From Primulina eburnea (lineage: Eukaryota; Streptophyta; Magnoliopsida; Lamiales; Gesneriaceae), in assembly GCF_022965805.1 (NCBI RefSeq), contig NC_133101.1:868001-932000 (forward strand): a stretch of 64,000 bases of DNA, given 5' to 3'. The translations under genes and the position numbers were made by a program. The notes under the pieces are model-generated. The model saw only the letters and a list, made by a program, of their open reading frames with translations. It ran no database searches and was not told the DNA's origin. Below, one piece after another: positions 11,092 to 22,091 of this stretch (position 1 is the stretch's first letter; the number at the start of each line of letters is the position of its first letter).

Positions 11092-11353
11092 TCACTCATC
11101 AAAATATGTTGATTAGGCTGTTAACTTATTAGTTTTAAATGTTTCGAGATACATTTATCTATACAGTCATAATAGAGAAAAAAATAGTGTTTTGATATAA
11201 TTTTAGAATCCCTGAAATACTTTCTTTCTTTTCCTCAACCCTCATTTCTTTTTTTCCATGAAAAAAAATCAATATATGTAAAAACAAATCTAAAAAACTT
11301 TAAAAAAAATCTTAAAATTTTCAGTTTTAATTTCAAAATTGTTTATCAAGTAA

Positions 11354-12192
11354 GGCTGCGTTTGGTTGGAAGGATAGGATAAACTAATGATTAGTACGTA
11401 AATGATAAAGAAAATGATTGTGATAGAATTGTAAAATATGATGTAAAATAATATTATGTTTGGTAAGATTTTTAAGTGTAGGATAATTTTGAATTTTTTG
11501 ATGAAAAGACGAAATTGTCCTTCCCCTTCGCGACGGCGACAGTGGCGGCCGGCGGCAGGCGGAAATCGTCGACCGGAAACTTACCGACGGATTCTCAAAA
11601 TCCGTCGCTCATAGCGACGGTTTTTGAGAAAATCATACGTCGCTATTAGCGACGGTGTTTTATAAACTGTCGCCGATCTAGTTTTGAATTATTTTAATTA
11701 CTAAAAATTAGACATTTAGCGACGTTTTTTAAACAAACTGTCGCTAATTGCGACGGAATATAAACAAACCGTCGCTAATAGCGACGGTGTTTTGACAAAC
11801 CTTTCTACACAAACCGTCGCCAATAGCGACGGTGTTTTTACAAACCGTCGCTAACCTCTGTCGGCCGGTTTTTCCTCCGCTGGTCGGCAGTTCGTCGCTG
11901 GTCGGCCGGTACTCGCCGCGGTCGGCGGCCCGTCTGTGGTTGGCCGGCGGCGGTCGGTGGCGGGAAATGGTGGTGAGTTTGAATTTAGGAGAAGGGTAAA
12001 ATCGGAAAAATAGGAGGTATTAAGAGTGGGATAAATAATCCTAGGGGGTGAGGAGGTATTATTTTAACCTACCTAATATAACCTAATCATACCTAGGAGG
12101 GATAAGGTAGGTTTATTTAAAATTGAACCAAACACTTGATTGGCCCGGATAAATTAATCTATCACCCCTAATCCCTCAAACCAAACGCAACG
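11354..12192. mobile_element. PIF/Harbinger-like (Tourist-type) non-autonomous element
   Basis: Ends GGCTGCGTTTGGTTGGAAGG and, inverted, CGTTGCGTTTGGTTTGAGGG: about 16 of 20 bases match. The 3-bp target-site duplication TAA lies at 11351-11353 and 12193-12195. The GCGTTTGGTT terminus and TAA/TTA target are typical of Tourist/PIF elements. There is no transposase. The 839-bp interior is GC-rich and contains a palindrome array. Confidence 0.75.
11602..11851. repeat. Array of GCGACGG palindromes
   Basis: Short palindromes of the form CCGTCGCTA-TAGCGACGG recur at 11602-11620, ~11638-11655, ~11739-11756, ~11769-11787 and ~11814-11832, with half-sites between and after. They are spaced about 30-80 bp apart by short AT-rich spacers, often with GTGTTTT and ACAAA. 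The same AGCGACGG word is a usual subterminal repeat of CACTA-type transposons; here it sits inside a Tourist-like element. Confidence 0.8.
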
Positions 12193-12195
12193 TAA

Positions 12196-12355
<160 letters not shown>

Positions 12356-12388
12356 TAATATTTCGATTGGCATGCATGTATGACAAAA

Positions 12389-12563
12389 ACTTGTATGAGA
12401 CGGTTTTACGGGTCGTATTTGTGAGACGGATCTCTTATTTGGGTTACCCATGAAAAAGTATTACTTTTTATGCTAAGAGAATTACTTTTTATGGTGAATA
12501 TGAGTATGGTCAACCCGTCTCACAGATTATGATCCGTGAGACGGTCTTACATGAGACTCACGC
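12389..12563 (+). mobile_element. GAGACGG-family MITE, copy 1
   Basis: About 175 bp with inverted ends (TGAGACGGTTTTACGGGTC against GATCCGTGAGACGGTCTTAC) and a shared core (TCTTATTTGGGT, CATGAAAAAGTATTACTTTT, GTCAACCCGTCTCACAG). The same family recurs near 13.3, 21.0, 27.8, 41.9, 50.5 and 51.7 kb. Confidence 0.75.
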
Positions 12564-12569
12564 TTCATG

Positions 12570-13260
12570 TAAAGCGTATACTTAGTTATAATTATTATCA
12601 GATAAAGTTTTGGCATAGTGTGTCACGGGCCGATACTATGTACGTACGTTATTAGATTATTTAATATTTACAGGTATTGGGGGCAATAAATGAGGCCAGT
12701 TGCGTTATTGAAATTTAGGAAGGACGATGAATAACGCCAATTACATTATGATCTCACATATGCTTACGCTAGCTATGTATTAATAATTTAGAACTCCTTC
12801 AGATATTTAATTGAAAATACACATTCTTAATTCAGGTATTGCCTATGTTAGCATTTATTTTTGTTGGATACGATATAAACAAATTGAATCTAGAGAAAAT
12901 TTATGGTTTGAATTTAATTTATTCAAGCTCGAATAAAAAATTTGCTCGAGTTTGAGTTTATCTCAAAATATTCAAATATGTTATTGGAATGTTAGAATTA
13001 TTAATCGAAAATAAATACTTAACAAATTAGAGATATTTATTAAACTAATAAGTTATTAAAGTTCATGAACGATTATCAAACTATCGAATAAGATATTATA
13101 GCTAACTCAAAATAAGTTTGAATATTTTCGAATTTCATAATTTCAAACTATGTTTTCCGAGCCAATTCATGCTGGATTTGTTTGGACCCTCGTAAAGTTG
13201 TGTACCTTGAAGATAAAAACTAATGAATAATAAGAAGCGTGGGTAATGTAAGTTGGCAAA
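12570..13260. other. Intergenic, AT-rich
   Basis: No gene or defined element recognised between two MITE copies. Confidence 0.5.
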
Positions 13261-13427
13261 AACTGATATAATCCGATCTCATGTTCCTATTTTATGAGAC
13301 GAATTTCTTATTTGGGTCATCTATGAAAAATATTATTTTTTATGTTAAGAGTAATATTTTTTATTTTTAATATCGGTAGGGTTGAACCATCTCACAGATA
13401 AAGATTCGTGAGACCGTCACACAAAAA
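13261..13427 (+). mobile_element. GAGACGG-family MITE, copy 2
   Basis: Diverged copy with TTATGAGACGAATTTCTTAT, TATGAAAAATATTATTTTTT and TCGTGAGACCGTCACACA, in the same orientation as copy 1. Confidence 0.65.
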
Positions 13428-13545
13428 GTTAATCATGGAAATTTATGAGATTTCTAGAAATAAAACTACAAAATCGAACTCTCTCTCCACGCTTACACCC
13501 ACAATCGCCGGCTCTTTGGTGCCTCGTAATTTCTTTATTTCACAC

Positions 13546-13554
13546 CTATAAAAA
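13546..13554 (+). promoter_or_regulatory. Candidate TATA box of the glutaredoxin-like gene
   Basis: CTATAAAAA lies about 760 bp before the start codon, in a pyrimidine-rich setting (TCTTTCTATTGC after it). If this is the core promoter, the leader is long and probably contains an intron; its splice sites were not settled. Confidence 0.4.
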
Positions 13555-14310
13555 TCAATAAATTATTATCCACCAAGCCGACGGCTTTCTTTGAATCTTT
13601 CTATTGCAATTTGTGCAGCACCACTCATTGCACTCATCGCTGTATCTTTTCAGTTAATCCCATTTCTTTACATTCCCATTTCCCATTCTTCCCCGGCGAT
13701 GAAAAAGTGAAACCAAAAGGGAGGTGAAAAAAGGAACAAGTTGCTGGATAAAGAGCCTCTTCTTCATCAGCTTCTTGGTTTTCTGACTTCCTTTTTTTTT
13801 GGCTTCTCGATTCAAATTATATGATTCAGTATTGTTATCTATTGCCCATCGAAGATCTCCTGTCTCTTTTTGTTGATCATGATCTGAAGTTTCAATTTTT
13901 GGCGTTTTCCTTTGATCGAAAGGTTTCTTTTTTTTTCCCCTTGGTGTGACGAGTTTTCGTTTTCCCATGATGATTACATCATTCAATGCCGTGTTTTGCA
14001 GAGAATTACCAACCCAGTTTCTTCCCTTTAAGATGTTAAGTATTTTATTAGTGTTTCTTTCTTAATCCTTCGATTCCAGGCGCGTAAATCTCTGTTCCCC
14101 GGATTATTTTTTATACATTTTTCAAAAGGCTTGTTGGAATATTTAACAAATATATTACGTACAGCCAGCTTGTTCTTATGGGAATGTTTCTTCATCCTCT
14201 AATCTTTTTACTTACAACTTTCGATAAAACTGTCGATTTTTAAAGTTTTTATTTTTTTTTTACATTGCTTTGATCATTTATTGTTGTGTGATATTTTTCT
14301 TTTTCTGATA

Positions 14311-15675
14311 ATGGGTTGTGGATCTTCGAAAGAAAAGGTCTGCCAGAACTGCCAGGCGCCTTATATTCCGGTGAGGAGAACGTATTCAATGCACGTTCAC
14401 CATCCACCTAATGGAACAGGGGATAGCTATCATCTGGTGGCTCTTAAGTCATCCACGTTGGGTTCTTTGAAGCTTGATCCTTCGATTCAGAATCGTATTG
14501 TAAATGTTGAAAACGAGGATCAGGCTCTGTTGATACAGAATCATAGTGTTATAGCGGATAAGGCCTTGATTAGCAATGGACCAAATGGGGGCAAAATTGG
14601 CTCAGAAGGGTCAGCTAAAGATGCATTTGCGATGGGTATGATTGAGGCCAAGACTTGGTCTAGAACGATCAATGCAAAAATCCCGAAATTTATTCCTAAA
14701 ACACCAGTCAGAACGCCTCCGGGAGAGCCAGAGATGATCAATGCTTGGGAGATGATGGAGGGTCTTGAAGACGTCAGTCCTCCTCGCCCGGTTCATCATT
14801 TTCGCAGCTTTTCGTTCAAAGTCCCTCGAAATTCTGGTTTGTCTCCTATGGATGATCAACCCACTCCTAGAGTGCAAGAAAATGGCACTGCATCACCTAA
14901 GCCCTCGTGGTTGGACTTGGCTGATAATGATTCTAATTCTAATTCTAATTCGAATGACACTTCTATGGTATCTGAATTCGATACTGAGGTGATTGCGGAA
15001 TTCAGAAAATCTCTAGAGGATCTCCCTCCGGCCAATCCATTTTATCTCAGGTCCTTGGGTAGTAAAAAAGAACAGGCCTTGGCTGGTAAGGATCGTGCTT
15101 TGGATGTAACGGATGACAAAAAGAATGAAAAGGCTATGAACAACAGCGTGCCTCGTGGTAAACACAAGCTGATTGTATATTTTACGAGCCTTAGAGGGGT
15201 GAGGAAGACGTATGAGGATTGTTGTCATGTTCGAGTGATTTTAAAGGGATTAGGAGTTAAAGTTGATGAAAGAGATGTATCAATGCATTCAAGATTCAAG
15301 GATGAGTTAAAGGAGTTGTTAAGAGGGGAGTTTGGTCACAGTGTAGGCTTGCCTAGAGTTTTTCTGGGGGAGAGTTACATTGGCGGGGCCGATGAAATAC
15401 GGCATTTAAACGAGGAGGGAAAGCTCGAAAAGATGGTGGAAAAGTGCGAGTTTGTAGACTATAGTAAAGGAGGTAGTGGAAATGGTCATGTTTGTGAAGT
15501 ATGTGGAGATATTAGATTTGTTCCTTGTGAGACGTGTTCGGGGAGTTGTAAAATCTATTACGATGGAGACGACGACGAAGAAGAAACTGAAGAAAACGAG
15601 CAGGAATACGGTTTTCGTAGATGTCAAGAGTGTAATGAAAATGGACTTGTACTGTGTCCGGTTTGTTGTGATTGA
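14311..15675 (+). CDS. Glutaredoxin-like protein with C-terminal CxxC pairs
   Basis: Intronless, 454 residues. I chose the ATG at 14311 because it gives MGCGSSKEK, an N-myristoylation-type start seen in this plant family; nothing supports extending upstream. Residues 1-280 are mostly low-complexity and polar, with RTPPGEPEMINAWEMMEGL (about 140) and a HHFRSFSF motif, both usual in this group, and an Asn-Ser run (SNSNSNSND). About 285-390 is a glutaredoxin fold (KLIVYFTSLRGVRKTYEDCC, GLPRVFLGESYIGGADE). The classical CPYC active site is absent: SLRGVRKT stands there. The C-terminus has four CxxC pairs (CEVC, CETC, CQEC, CPVC), a possible zinc or Fe-S site. Membrane association through the N-terminus is an inference. 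Catalytic glutaredoxin activity looks doubtful. Confidence 0.9.
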   Translation: MGCGSSKEKVCQNCQAPYIPVRRTYSMHVHHPPNGTGDSYHLVALKSSTLGSLKLDPSIQNRIVNVENEDQALLIQNHSVIADKALISNGPNGGKIGSEGSAKDAFAMGMIEAKTWSRTINAKIPKFIPKTPVRTPPGEPEMINAWEMMEGLEDVSPPRPVHHFRSFSFKVPRNSGLSPMDDQPTPRVQENGTASPKPSWLDLADNDSNSNSNSNDTSMVSEFDTEVIAEFRKSLEDLPPANPFYLRSLGSKKEQALAGKDRALDVTDDKKNEKAMNNSVPRGKHKLIVYFTSLRGVRKTYEDCCHVRVILKGLGVKVDERDVSMHSRFKDELKELLRGEFGHSVGLPRVFLGESYIGGADEIRHLNEEGKLEKMVEKCEFVDYSKGGSGNGHVCEVCGDIRFVPCETCSGSCKIYYDGDDDEEETEENEQEYGFRRCQECNENGLVLCPVCCD

Positions 15676-16329
15676 GTTCTCGTTCAGTGAATGAGTTCTT
15701 TCGGTGTCAAGGATTTTGGTTTCCCTTTTGTGAGTTTGTTTGTTGTACAGTGCGGAGTTTTGATTGATTTTGGGCAGGAGAATAAGTTTTTCTGTGATAA
15801 AAATATTTAGTTTCTTCGAGTTCTTGGCTGTTGTTTAAGCCTTGTGATGATTTCTCTATACCATGTTTCCCAGTTTGAGAAGCATGCTTTTCTTTTTATT
15901 TTTTATTGTTTATGAAAATTAAATGCATCGATCAGACTAGAGCCGACAAGACAGGTTAAAAATTTCAAAATTTGAGTAAATATCCGTGAAAACATTAATA
16001 GACCGTTTCTATGTTAATTAAAATTTGGAATTTGTACAACTATTTTTTTATACTAATTAACAAAATATTTATAAATTTGATTTTTTCAATAATTTTTTTA
16101 ATTGATATGAAAATACAAGCGAATGTAAACATTTGAGAAGAAAAAGAAAAGAATATACAGGGAATAATATACAATTTTTTTACTTTACTGAATCGTTAGG
16201 CAGGGTTATTCATTCGTGCAAGGGTGTTCGTTGCCCCGTTTTTAAATAAGTCCATGCACAAGTTTATATTTTAGTAGAAATATTCAACCATCAAAACATG
16301 TACATGCATATGATGCTTAAAGAGTTGTT

Positions 16330-17060
16330 AACTAGCAGGTGAAAAGTTGATGGTGAACACGAGCATAGAAGTTGCCTCCCAGGAACTGTCACGTACACCG
16401 AGAGAAAAAGATATGAGAAGGAAAAAAAAGGAAGAAAGCTCTCAAGAAGATTCAAAGCCCTTGCCATGACCGGAGAATTGAAAGATTTAAGAAAAAGGTT
16501 AAGAAATTTGAAAGACAAATCAAGTCTTCTCGAATTTCCTGGTCCAACCAAAAGGTTGTCCATTATCCATACAAATAGTGGATGAACCCCTCGCATGTCC
16601 ACTACAAGTCAGACAAAAAATTAGAGAGTATGACGGGAACATTGATCCAAAAGAACATTTAGCTCGGTTCGAGAACATGGTCATGCTCCATTGCTACGAT
16701 GACAAAATCAAGTGTAAAGCTTTTTTGATCACATTGTTAGACTCATCGAATTTGGTTTGACAAAATCGAGCCATAGAGTATCCATTGTTTTGACGATTTC
16801 AATAGAATTTTATTGCATCACTTCAGTAGCTGCAAGGAAAATAGGAAGACCGATTTTAGAATGTTTGAGGTGTATAGAGAAATCATTGCGGGTGTATATC
16901 CACAAGTTTAACAAAGTAGCCCTGGAAGTACCATCATTTGTTCCTAACACTAAAATCATAGCTTTTACGCGGAGAATCCGAGAAAGAGATTTTTTTCAGT
17001 CTTTAGTAAAGAAACTGCCCTTGGATTTTGAAGATCTACTGTCTCGGGAAGAAAAGTAAC
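16330..17060 (+). pseudogene. Decayed Ty3/gypsy-type gag fragment
   Basis: Plus-strand similarity to plant retrotransposon gag, broken by stops and frameshifts. Readable pieces are DEPLACPLQVRQKIREYDGN followed by DPKEHLARFENMVMLHCYDD (16578-16740), FDDFNRILLHHFSS in a shifted frame (about 16790-16840), and FNKVALEVPS then DFFQSLVKKLPLDFEDLLSR in a third (16900-17050). The order matches an intact gag N-to-C, so this is one degraded copy. No zinc knuckle, protease or polymerase follows; sequence passes into LTR-like DNA. Confidence 0.8.
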
Positions 17061-17639
17061 GTCCTTTCTGGCCCTTCGTGGAAGATGGATGTCATCATGG
17101 AATCAATTGTTTTCCCAATTAGTTAGAGAAAAGGCGTGGTCGCCAAAACACATACAAAAAAGTAATGGAAAATAAGTGGATTGATTATTTAGGATATTAT
17201 GCATTTTAAAGAGCGCATAGGCCAACTTAGGCGGTTAGTATTTATAAGAAGGAGCAGAGCGATCCTAGACGTTGATCTCGAAGTAAATGGACGGACAAGA
17301 TGCACCTCGTCAATTGAACAGGGTCACATGAGAAGATGAAAATTCGGTCATGAATCCAAAGCGATGACTGAAGATTTCTGGCTTTTCAAGTGCTAGAGTT
17401 TTCGTCATGTACTCGTCAGACCTAGCCCGTCTAAAATTCAAAATATAATTGATCTCCCGCCCATGTCCAATCTGGGAGTGGTAGTGCCCCGAAAAGAGCT
17501 TGGGTCATCTTTGGACTCGGGCAGACTCAGGGCGGGTTGGGTTGAACTTTAGGTGGCCTGTTTGGAGGCGGGCCTAAATGGACCAACCCAAACGGACCGA
17601 AAACCTGGGCGGGGCGCCCTCCTTGACAGCTCTAGGCAA

Positions 17640-18307
17640 AGTTAGAGATCAGTATCTTGGGGCTACCGAGGAAAGAACTAACTCGGATAAAGAAAGTGCT
17701 CTTATATAAATCATCCATGGGCATGCAACAAATAAAGAAGCTAATTAGATCAGCACATACTCATACAAGTCTGAGCTCCCAGCCTAGCCCGGGCTATATA
17801 AGGAGGGTAAGATAATAGATCAGGGACTCTATATGTGCCCTCATATCATGGCCACTGTTGGAGCATATCTAGTCAGGCATTTGCTCTAGGCCTGCAAGTG
17901 TGGATCACCATGTCTCGAAATCATTAGCATATCAATCAACACACGTAGAGGAGATGTGACAAGATTATATGCAGTATGAGTTATCAGTTGTAACAGTGTC
18001 AGAGGAAAGAGCATGGGCAGTTGTCTGATCATGAGGAGTGGTCGAACACTGAAAATAAGATCATCATTACTTTTTCTTCTATAAATACTCGGATTTTCTC
18101 GATCACTAGAGATACTCACTCAAACATTTTCACAAACACACGCTATACATTCTCTATACAAGTACAACACTTTCTTTTGTGCGATATTCGACTAACTTGA
18201 GTGTCAAAGTGGCTATGTCATAAACTATTTCGGCGTCGCACTAAATTTTTTTCTTTTAAAAGTGTACAGATTACCCAGCTTGTGAGATTTTTTTTCGTCA
18301 CATACAT
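17640..18307 (+). mobile_element. LTR-like region of the decayed retrotransposon
   Basis: After the gag relic comes non-coding DNA with promoter-like TATA sites (GGGCTATATAAGG at about 17787 and CTATAAATACTCGG at about 18080), then a leader-like tract with CACTCAAACATTTTC and CGACTAACTTGAGTGTC, words seen in plant gypsy LTR R-U5 regions. A candidate end is TCGTCACA near 18307. No partner LTR or target duplication was found. The stretch before it (about 17.4-17.64 kb) is GC-rich with GGCGGGTTGGG words. Confidence 0.45.
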
Positions 18308-20665
18308 TCGCAAGAAACAAATATAACTCAACCCAGTAAATTGTCCATCCAAATCACCCAATTTAGCTTGGATAACGATTTTATGTCAATGCTTTTTTAT
18401 AGAATTTTTAAAAAGTTTTTAGATGTCATAAATTATAAAAATGCGTAACACGTGGACATATTGTATCTTAAATTTGTGGAAAAGCAAAAAAAAAAAGTAA
18501 AAAAATTAAAGTTTTACGTTGGGCCTTATTCTTGACTTTACTTTTTAAGTTATTTTTATTGGGCTTACTTAAATGTATATCTTGGGCTGTTATTATTTGA
18601 GTGTTATCAGGGCTTATCCAACATGGACTTCTCCTTTTGTGTTCGAAATATCATTTCGAAATTTCTTAAATTCCACTTACGTTTGCAACTAATAGGGCTA
18701 ATCGCATTCGGTCCATGTCATAAATCCATATTGTTTGTAGTATATCCTCTATTTCTTAAATACAAGTTTAAAATCCTCCGAGTCTGAAGTTGTAGTTAGA
18801 TGTGATTTAAATGCAATTGATTATGCTTATTTCGTCTTTTAAAGCAGCGAAATTTTTGGAACAACACTGGTTAAAATCGCTCTTTTTTAAAAAAAAAACA
18901 TTTTGAATAAGATTGGAAGGAGCTAATGACTAATTATAGTACATCTGATATCAAAATTTTAAGTTTAGGACGAGATCTCATATTTGATATTCAATTATAA
19001 CAACTTTTCTCTCAACTCAAATACTTGTGACGATTATTTTTTATACTATAATTTTCGATATGGTACAATATACCACGTCTAATTATAACATGTATCGTTA
19101 CCATACCTTACCGTACCAAAATCTTCAGTATACCGAAAGTTCGAGATATTTTTTCATTACGATAATCTCGAATGTCAAAAATTCAGTATTTTTTTCTCAA
19201 TCATATGTATCCCATTCAGATACATAGGATTTTTACTCTTGTTAGTGATATTGTCAATTATATACATAATGTCCAAGATACGCGCGAGAAGCATCGGTTG
19301 AATTTTCCCAACCAATAAACAATAAACTAATGACTTTTCAAATATATATTTAGTTATACGCCCCATTTAAATTATTTTCCACCAAACACATCAATGATTT
19401 GGACAAAAACCTTAATTTAAATAATTGCAATAATCCAAAACTCAATACCCATGATTATTGTCTTAGTTCTTATTAAATAACCACAATTTGATTAATTATC
19501 CCATCCCCTCATTTCCATGATTATCGTCTTAGTTCCCATTAAATAAGTACAATTTTATTAATTATCACATCCCCTCATTTCCAATCCCCAAAACCAAAAG
19601 GACAGACACTGAATTTCATGTCATCCCCCCTGAGGTGACCGTAATAAATAAATATGTATATTAGGTTCAAAAAATAAATAAATTACACTGCTTTTAAAAA
19701 GTCATATTATTATATAGGTCTATTAGCCTTTTAATTATTGGAATTAATTAAGATGCCTTTTTTGATTAAGACACGAATTCAAGCCAAAAGGCAATGTCCA
19801 TTTCTTTCTTACTTAGGCTGCATATTAATATATACATTTTGTGTACGTAAAAGAAATCGGGTTTGATTACATATCAACTTTTTTATTAGTTTGTTAGTCG
19901 GGCAAATATGGGGAGTATGTGTTTTTCAACGATTTACATACGAAGACTTGCTAATCATCATTATGGTAATATAACTATTAATTATATGTGTCGGTAGCTA
20001 AAAATTTTATTTTTTTAACTATATATATTTATAGAGATCTCTTCAAAATTTATGATTTATATTTAGACTTTTTTTTTTTTGAGTTTTGGGGTTAGTATAA
20101 TAGGGTGTCGAACCCAATACTTCATCCTAAACTTGAGATATTGGTGTCAGATGAGTTATGAATCATCGGCATTATTTAAATATTTGAGTGTCTCGGTGGA
20201 GCTTGCCATAGACAAACCCTAGAGACGCAGTTGCTTGGGGTTTACTAGGTATTTGGTCTCGATTCAAATATATGTAATCTTAGTTTATTGGATATATAAG
20301 ATAAGATTTAAGAACTTGTAAATATATGTAAATTTTAAAAACTTCATTAGAAGGAAATCATTAAGCCAGACTTTGAAATTAATTCCAAGTAAGAAAAACA
20401 AGCCCTTGAATATTACAATTCGTCACGGTTACAATTGAACATTAAAAATACGACACACATTATTAATACAAGGAACATTAATTAGCAGCAATGTAAGACT
20501 ATCTTCGGTTCCTTTATTACAATTGATACGCGTGATTACTAAATACAATGAACCTATAATTATCTTACTTAATTCTAAGGAAGGTTCAGTTTAATATAAT
20601 ATCTTAATATATAATTAATGACTTGATAATTATTTATTCCATATATATATGATAATATTAAATAA
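18308..20665. other. Intergenic, AT-rich
   Basis: No gene recognised. Contains the tandem duplication at 19.45-19.58 kb and scattered AT runs. Confidence 0.5.
19449..19583. repeat. Two-copy ~68-bp tandem duplication
   Basis: Units CATGATTATTGTCTTAGTTC... and CATGATTATCGTCTTAGTTC..., both ending CATCCCCTCATTTCC, about 90% identical. Confidence 0.8.
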
Positions 20666-21950
20666 TTAAATTAAACTCCTAATTATTGCAGCCTCCGGGC
20701 TGTTAACTTCTATAGTAGACAGCAGCTGGGATAGCCTCTGGCTCAAATCATCCACTTCTTTGTTGAGGTTTCTGATATAGTTGCAAGTCTCCTCAAGCAC
20801 CTTATTAGCTGATGCCTGCTTTAAATTAAACAATCATTTATAAATATATTTTTATTTAATTTATAATTTGTAACAATTACGAGTTTTTACATGAAATATC
20901 GCATATTTCTTCAGATTATATATGAGTAGAAAAACCATTATATTTCTATTTTTTTCACAAGTCAATAATGTGCTCACAAGGGTTTGATCATGGAGTATGT
21001 CTCATATGAAACGGTTCCATGAACTATATCCGTGAGATGGGTCGATCTGATCCATACCTGAAGTAAAAATTAATATTTTTGACATAAAAAATAATATTTT
21101 CTCCTGAGTCAAGTAGGGTAGAAGACATTTGTAACAAAATTGGCTCAACACTCCTCATACAAGTTTTTTGTGTTGATCGTGAAACTTGATTGAACTTCTT
21201 TACCTTATTTACGTTGTAAAAAGTAGTTGCACGCACTCTGCCGGAAGTCTTGGCCTAGTCCTCCTACTTTTTGTCTTACGGACTAGCAGAGGTTTGCCTA
21301 ACACCCAACACTGACCGGGTGGTATTTTATTTTTTTTTAAAAAAAAAGGGTATGATACATGCATATAAAATACAAAATATCAAAATTCTAAATCACAAAA
21401 CTTGTGTGTGTGTGAAATGTGGAAATATTTATATTCTGTTTCCATTTGTCGCCGTGCATAACACGTAGAAAGTGTAAAAGGGTTTAAGCAGTCTTTGTTG
21501 ATAGATTTTTGTGTACGTTTACCATTTTTTCCTTCATTGGGATGAACAACAGTGACTTCTCGGAAGGACAGACATTCATGAATCAATTTATTGACCTCCG
21601 TAGTGCAACATGATTTAGCTAATTAAACATATGGTGAGATACTTTATTTAACCCTCAAAATGATGGAAACTGCAATCAACATATGGACTACACAATTATG
21701 AGTACGTAAACTGGGTTTCAAAAACAACAATTAACCACGAATATATACGACATACACAGAAACACACGCATGTACACATAAACCCTAACAGCTTCAATAT
21801 ATCAATGCAATGTATCACCTTGTTGGAGCGCCTAGTACTGTTGCGAATCTCCGGAAGGAGTTGATGCAATTTGGACACAAGTTCAATTATCTGTTCATCT
21901 GTTATCCTCGTGTTCGAGCTGCTCGGCTGCCTCGACCTTCTCCCGGACAT
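20666..21950 (-). CDS. PRE/ILI1-type atypical bHLH growth regulator
   Basis: Small helix-loop-helix protein of the PACLOBUTRAZOL RESISTANCE (PRE) family. Family members lack a DNA-binding basic region and promote cell elongation downstream of gibberellin, brassinosteroid, auxin and light by sequestering inhibitory HLH partners. Two exons, 21819-21950 and 20666-20815, joined in phase 0 (AAG|GTGATA ... GCAG|GCATCAG), give 93 residues, the usual length. The start [12 protein letters not shown] is the family signature; helix 1 is [19 protein letters not shown], helix 2 is [20 protein letters not shown], and the end [11 protein letters not shown] is also typical. No truncation or missing residue. 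The 1-kb intron holds a MITE fragment. Which PRE paralogue it is cannot be told. Confidence 0.95.
20994..21118. mobile_element. GAGACGG-family MITE remnant, copy 3 (in the PRE intron)
   Basis: Diverged copy with CATATGAAACGGTTCCATGA, CCGTGAGATGGGTCGATCTG and paired TAATATTTTTGACATAAAAA words. It lies within the intron of the PRE gene. Confidence 0.5.
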
Positions 21951-22080
21951 TCTTAGTATGTAACTTTGTGGGATGTTTTAAAAACCGAAAAAAGGTAGTA
22001 CTATAAAAGCAAGAAAGCGATAAGAAAACTTGGGAGGAAAGTTTGCAGATTGTATGGGAAACAAGAGGAAGATAAAGCAT

Positions 22081-22091
22081 GTATATATACA
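22081..22091 (-). promoter_or_regulatory. Candidate TATA box of the PRE gene
   Basis: GTATATATAC (minus strand, after GTGTGT) sits about 130 bp upstream of the start codon, a normal spacing for a TATA box with a ~100-nt leader. Confidence 0.5.

Noticed and set aside
11602..11851. CRISPR-like array
   Set aside because: Short palindromic repeats with spacers look similar, but spacing and repeat form vary, the DNA is plant nuclear, there are no cas genes, and it sits inside a TIR element.
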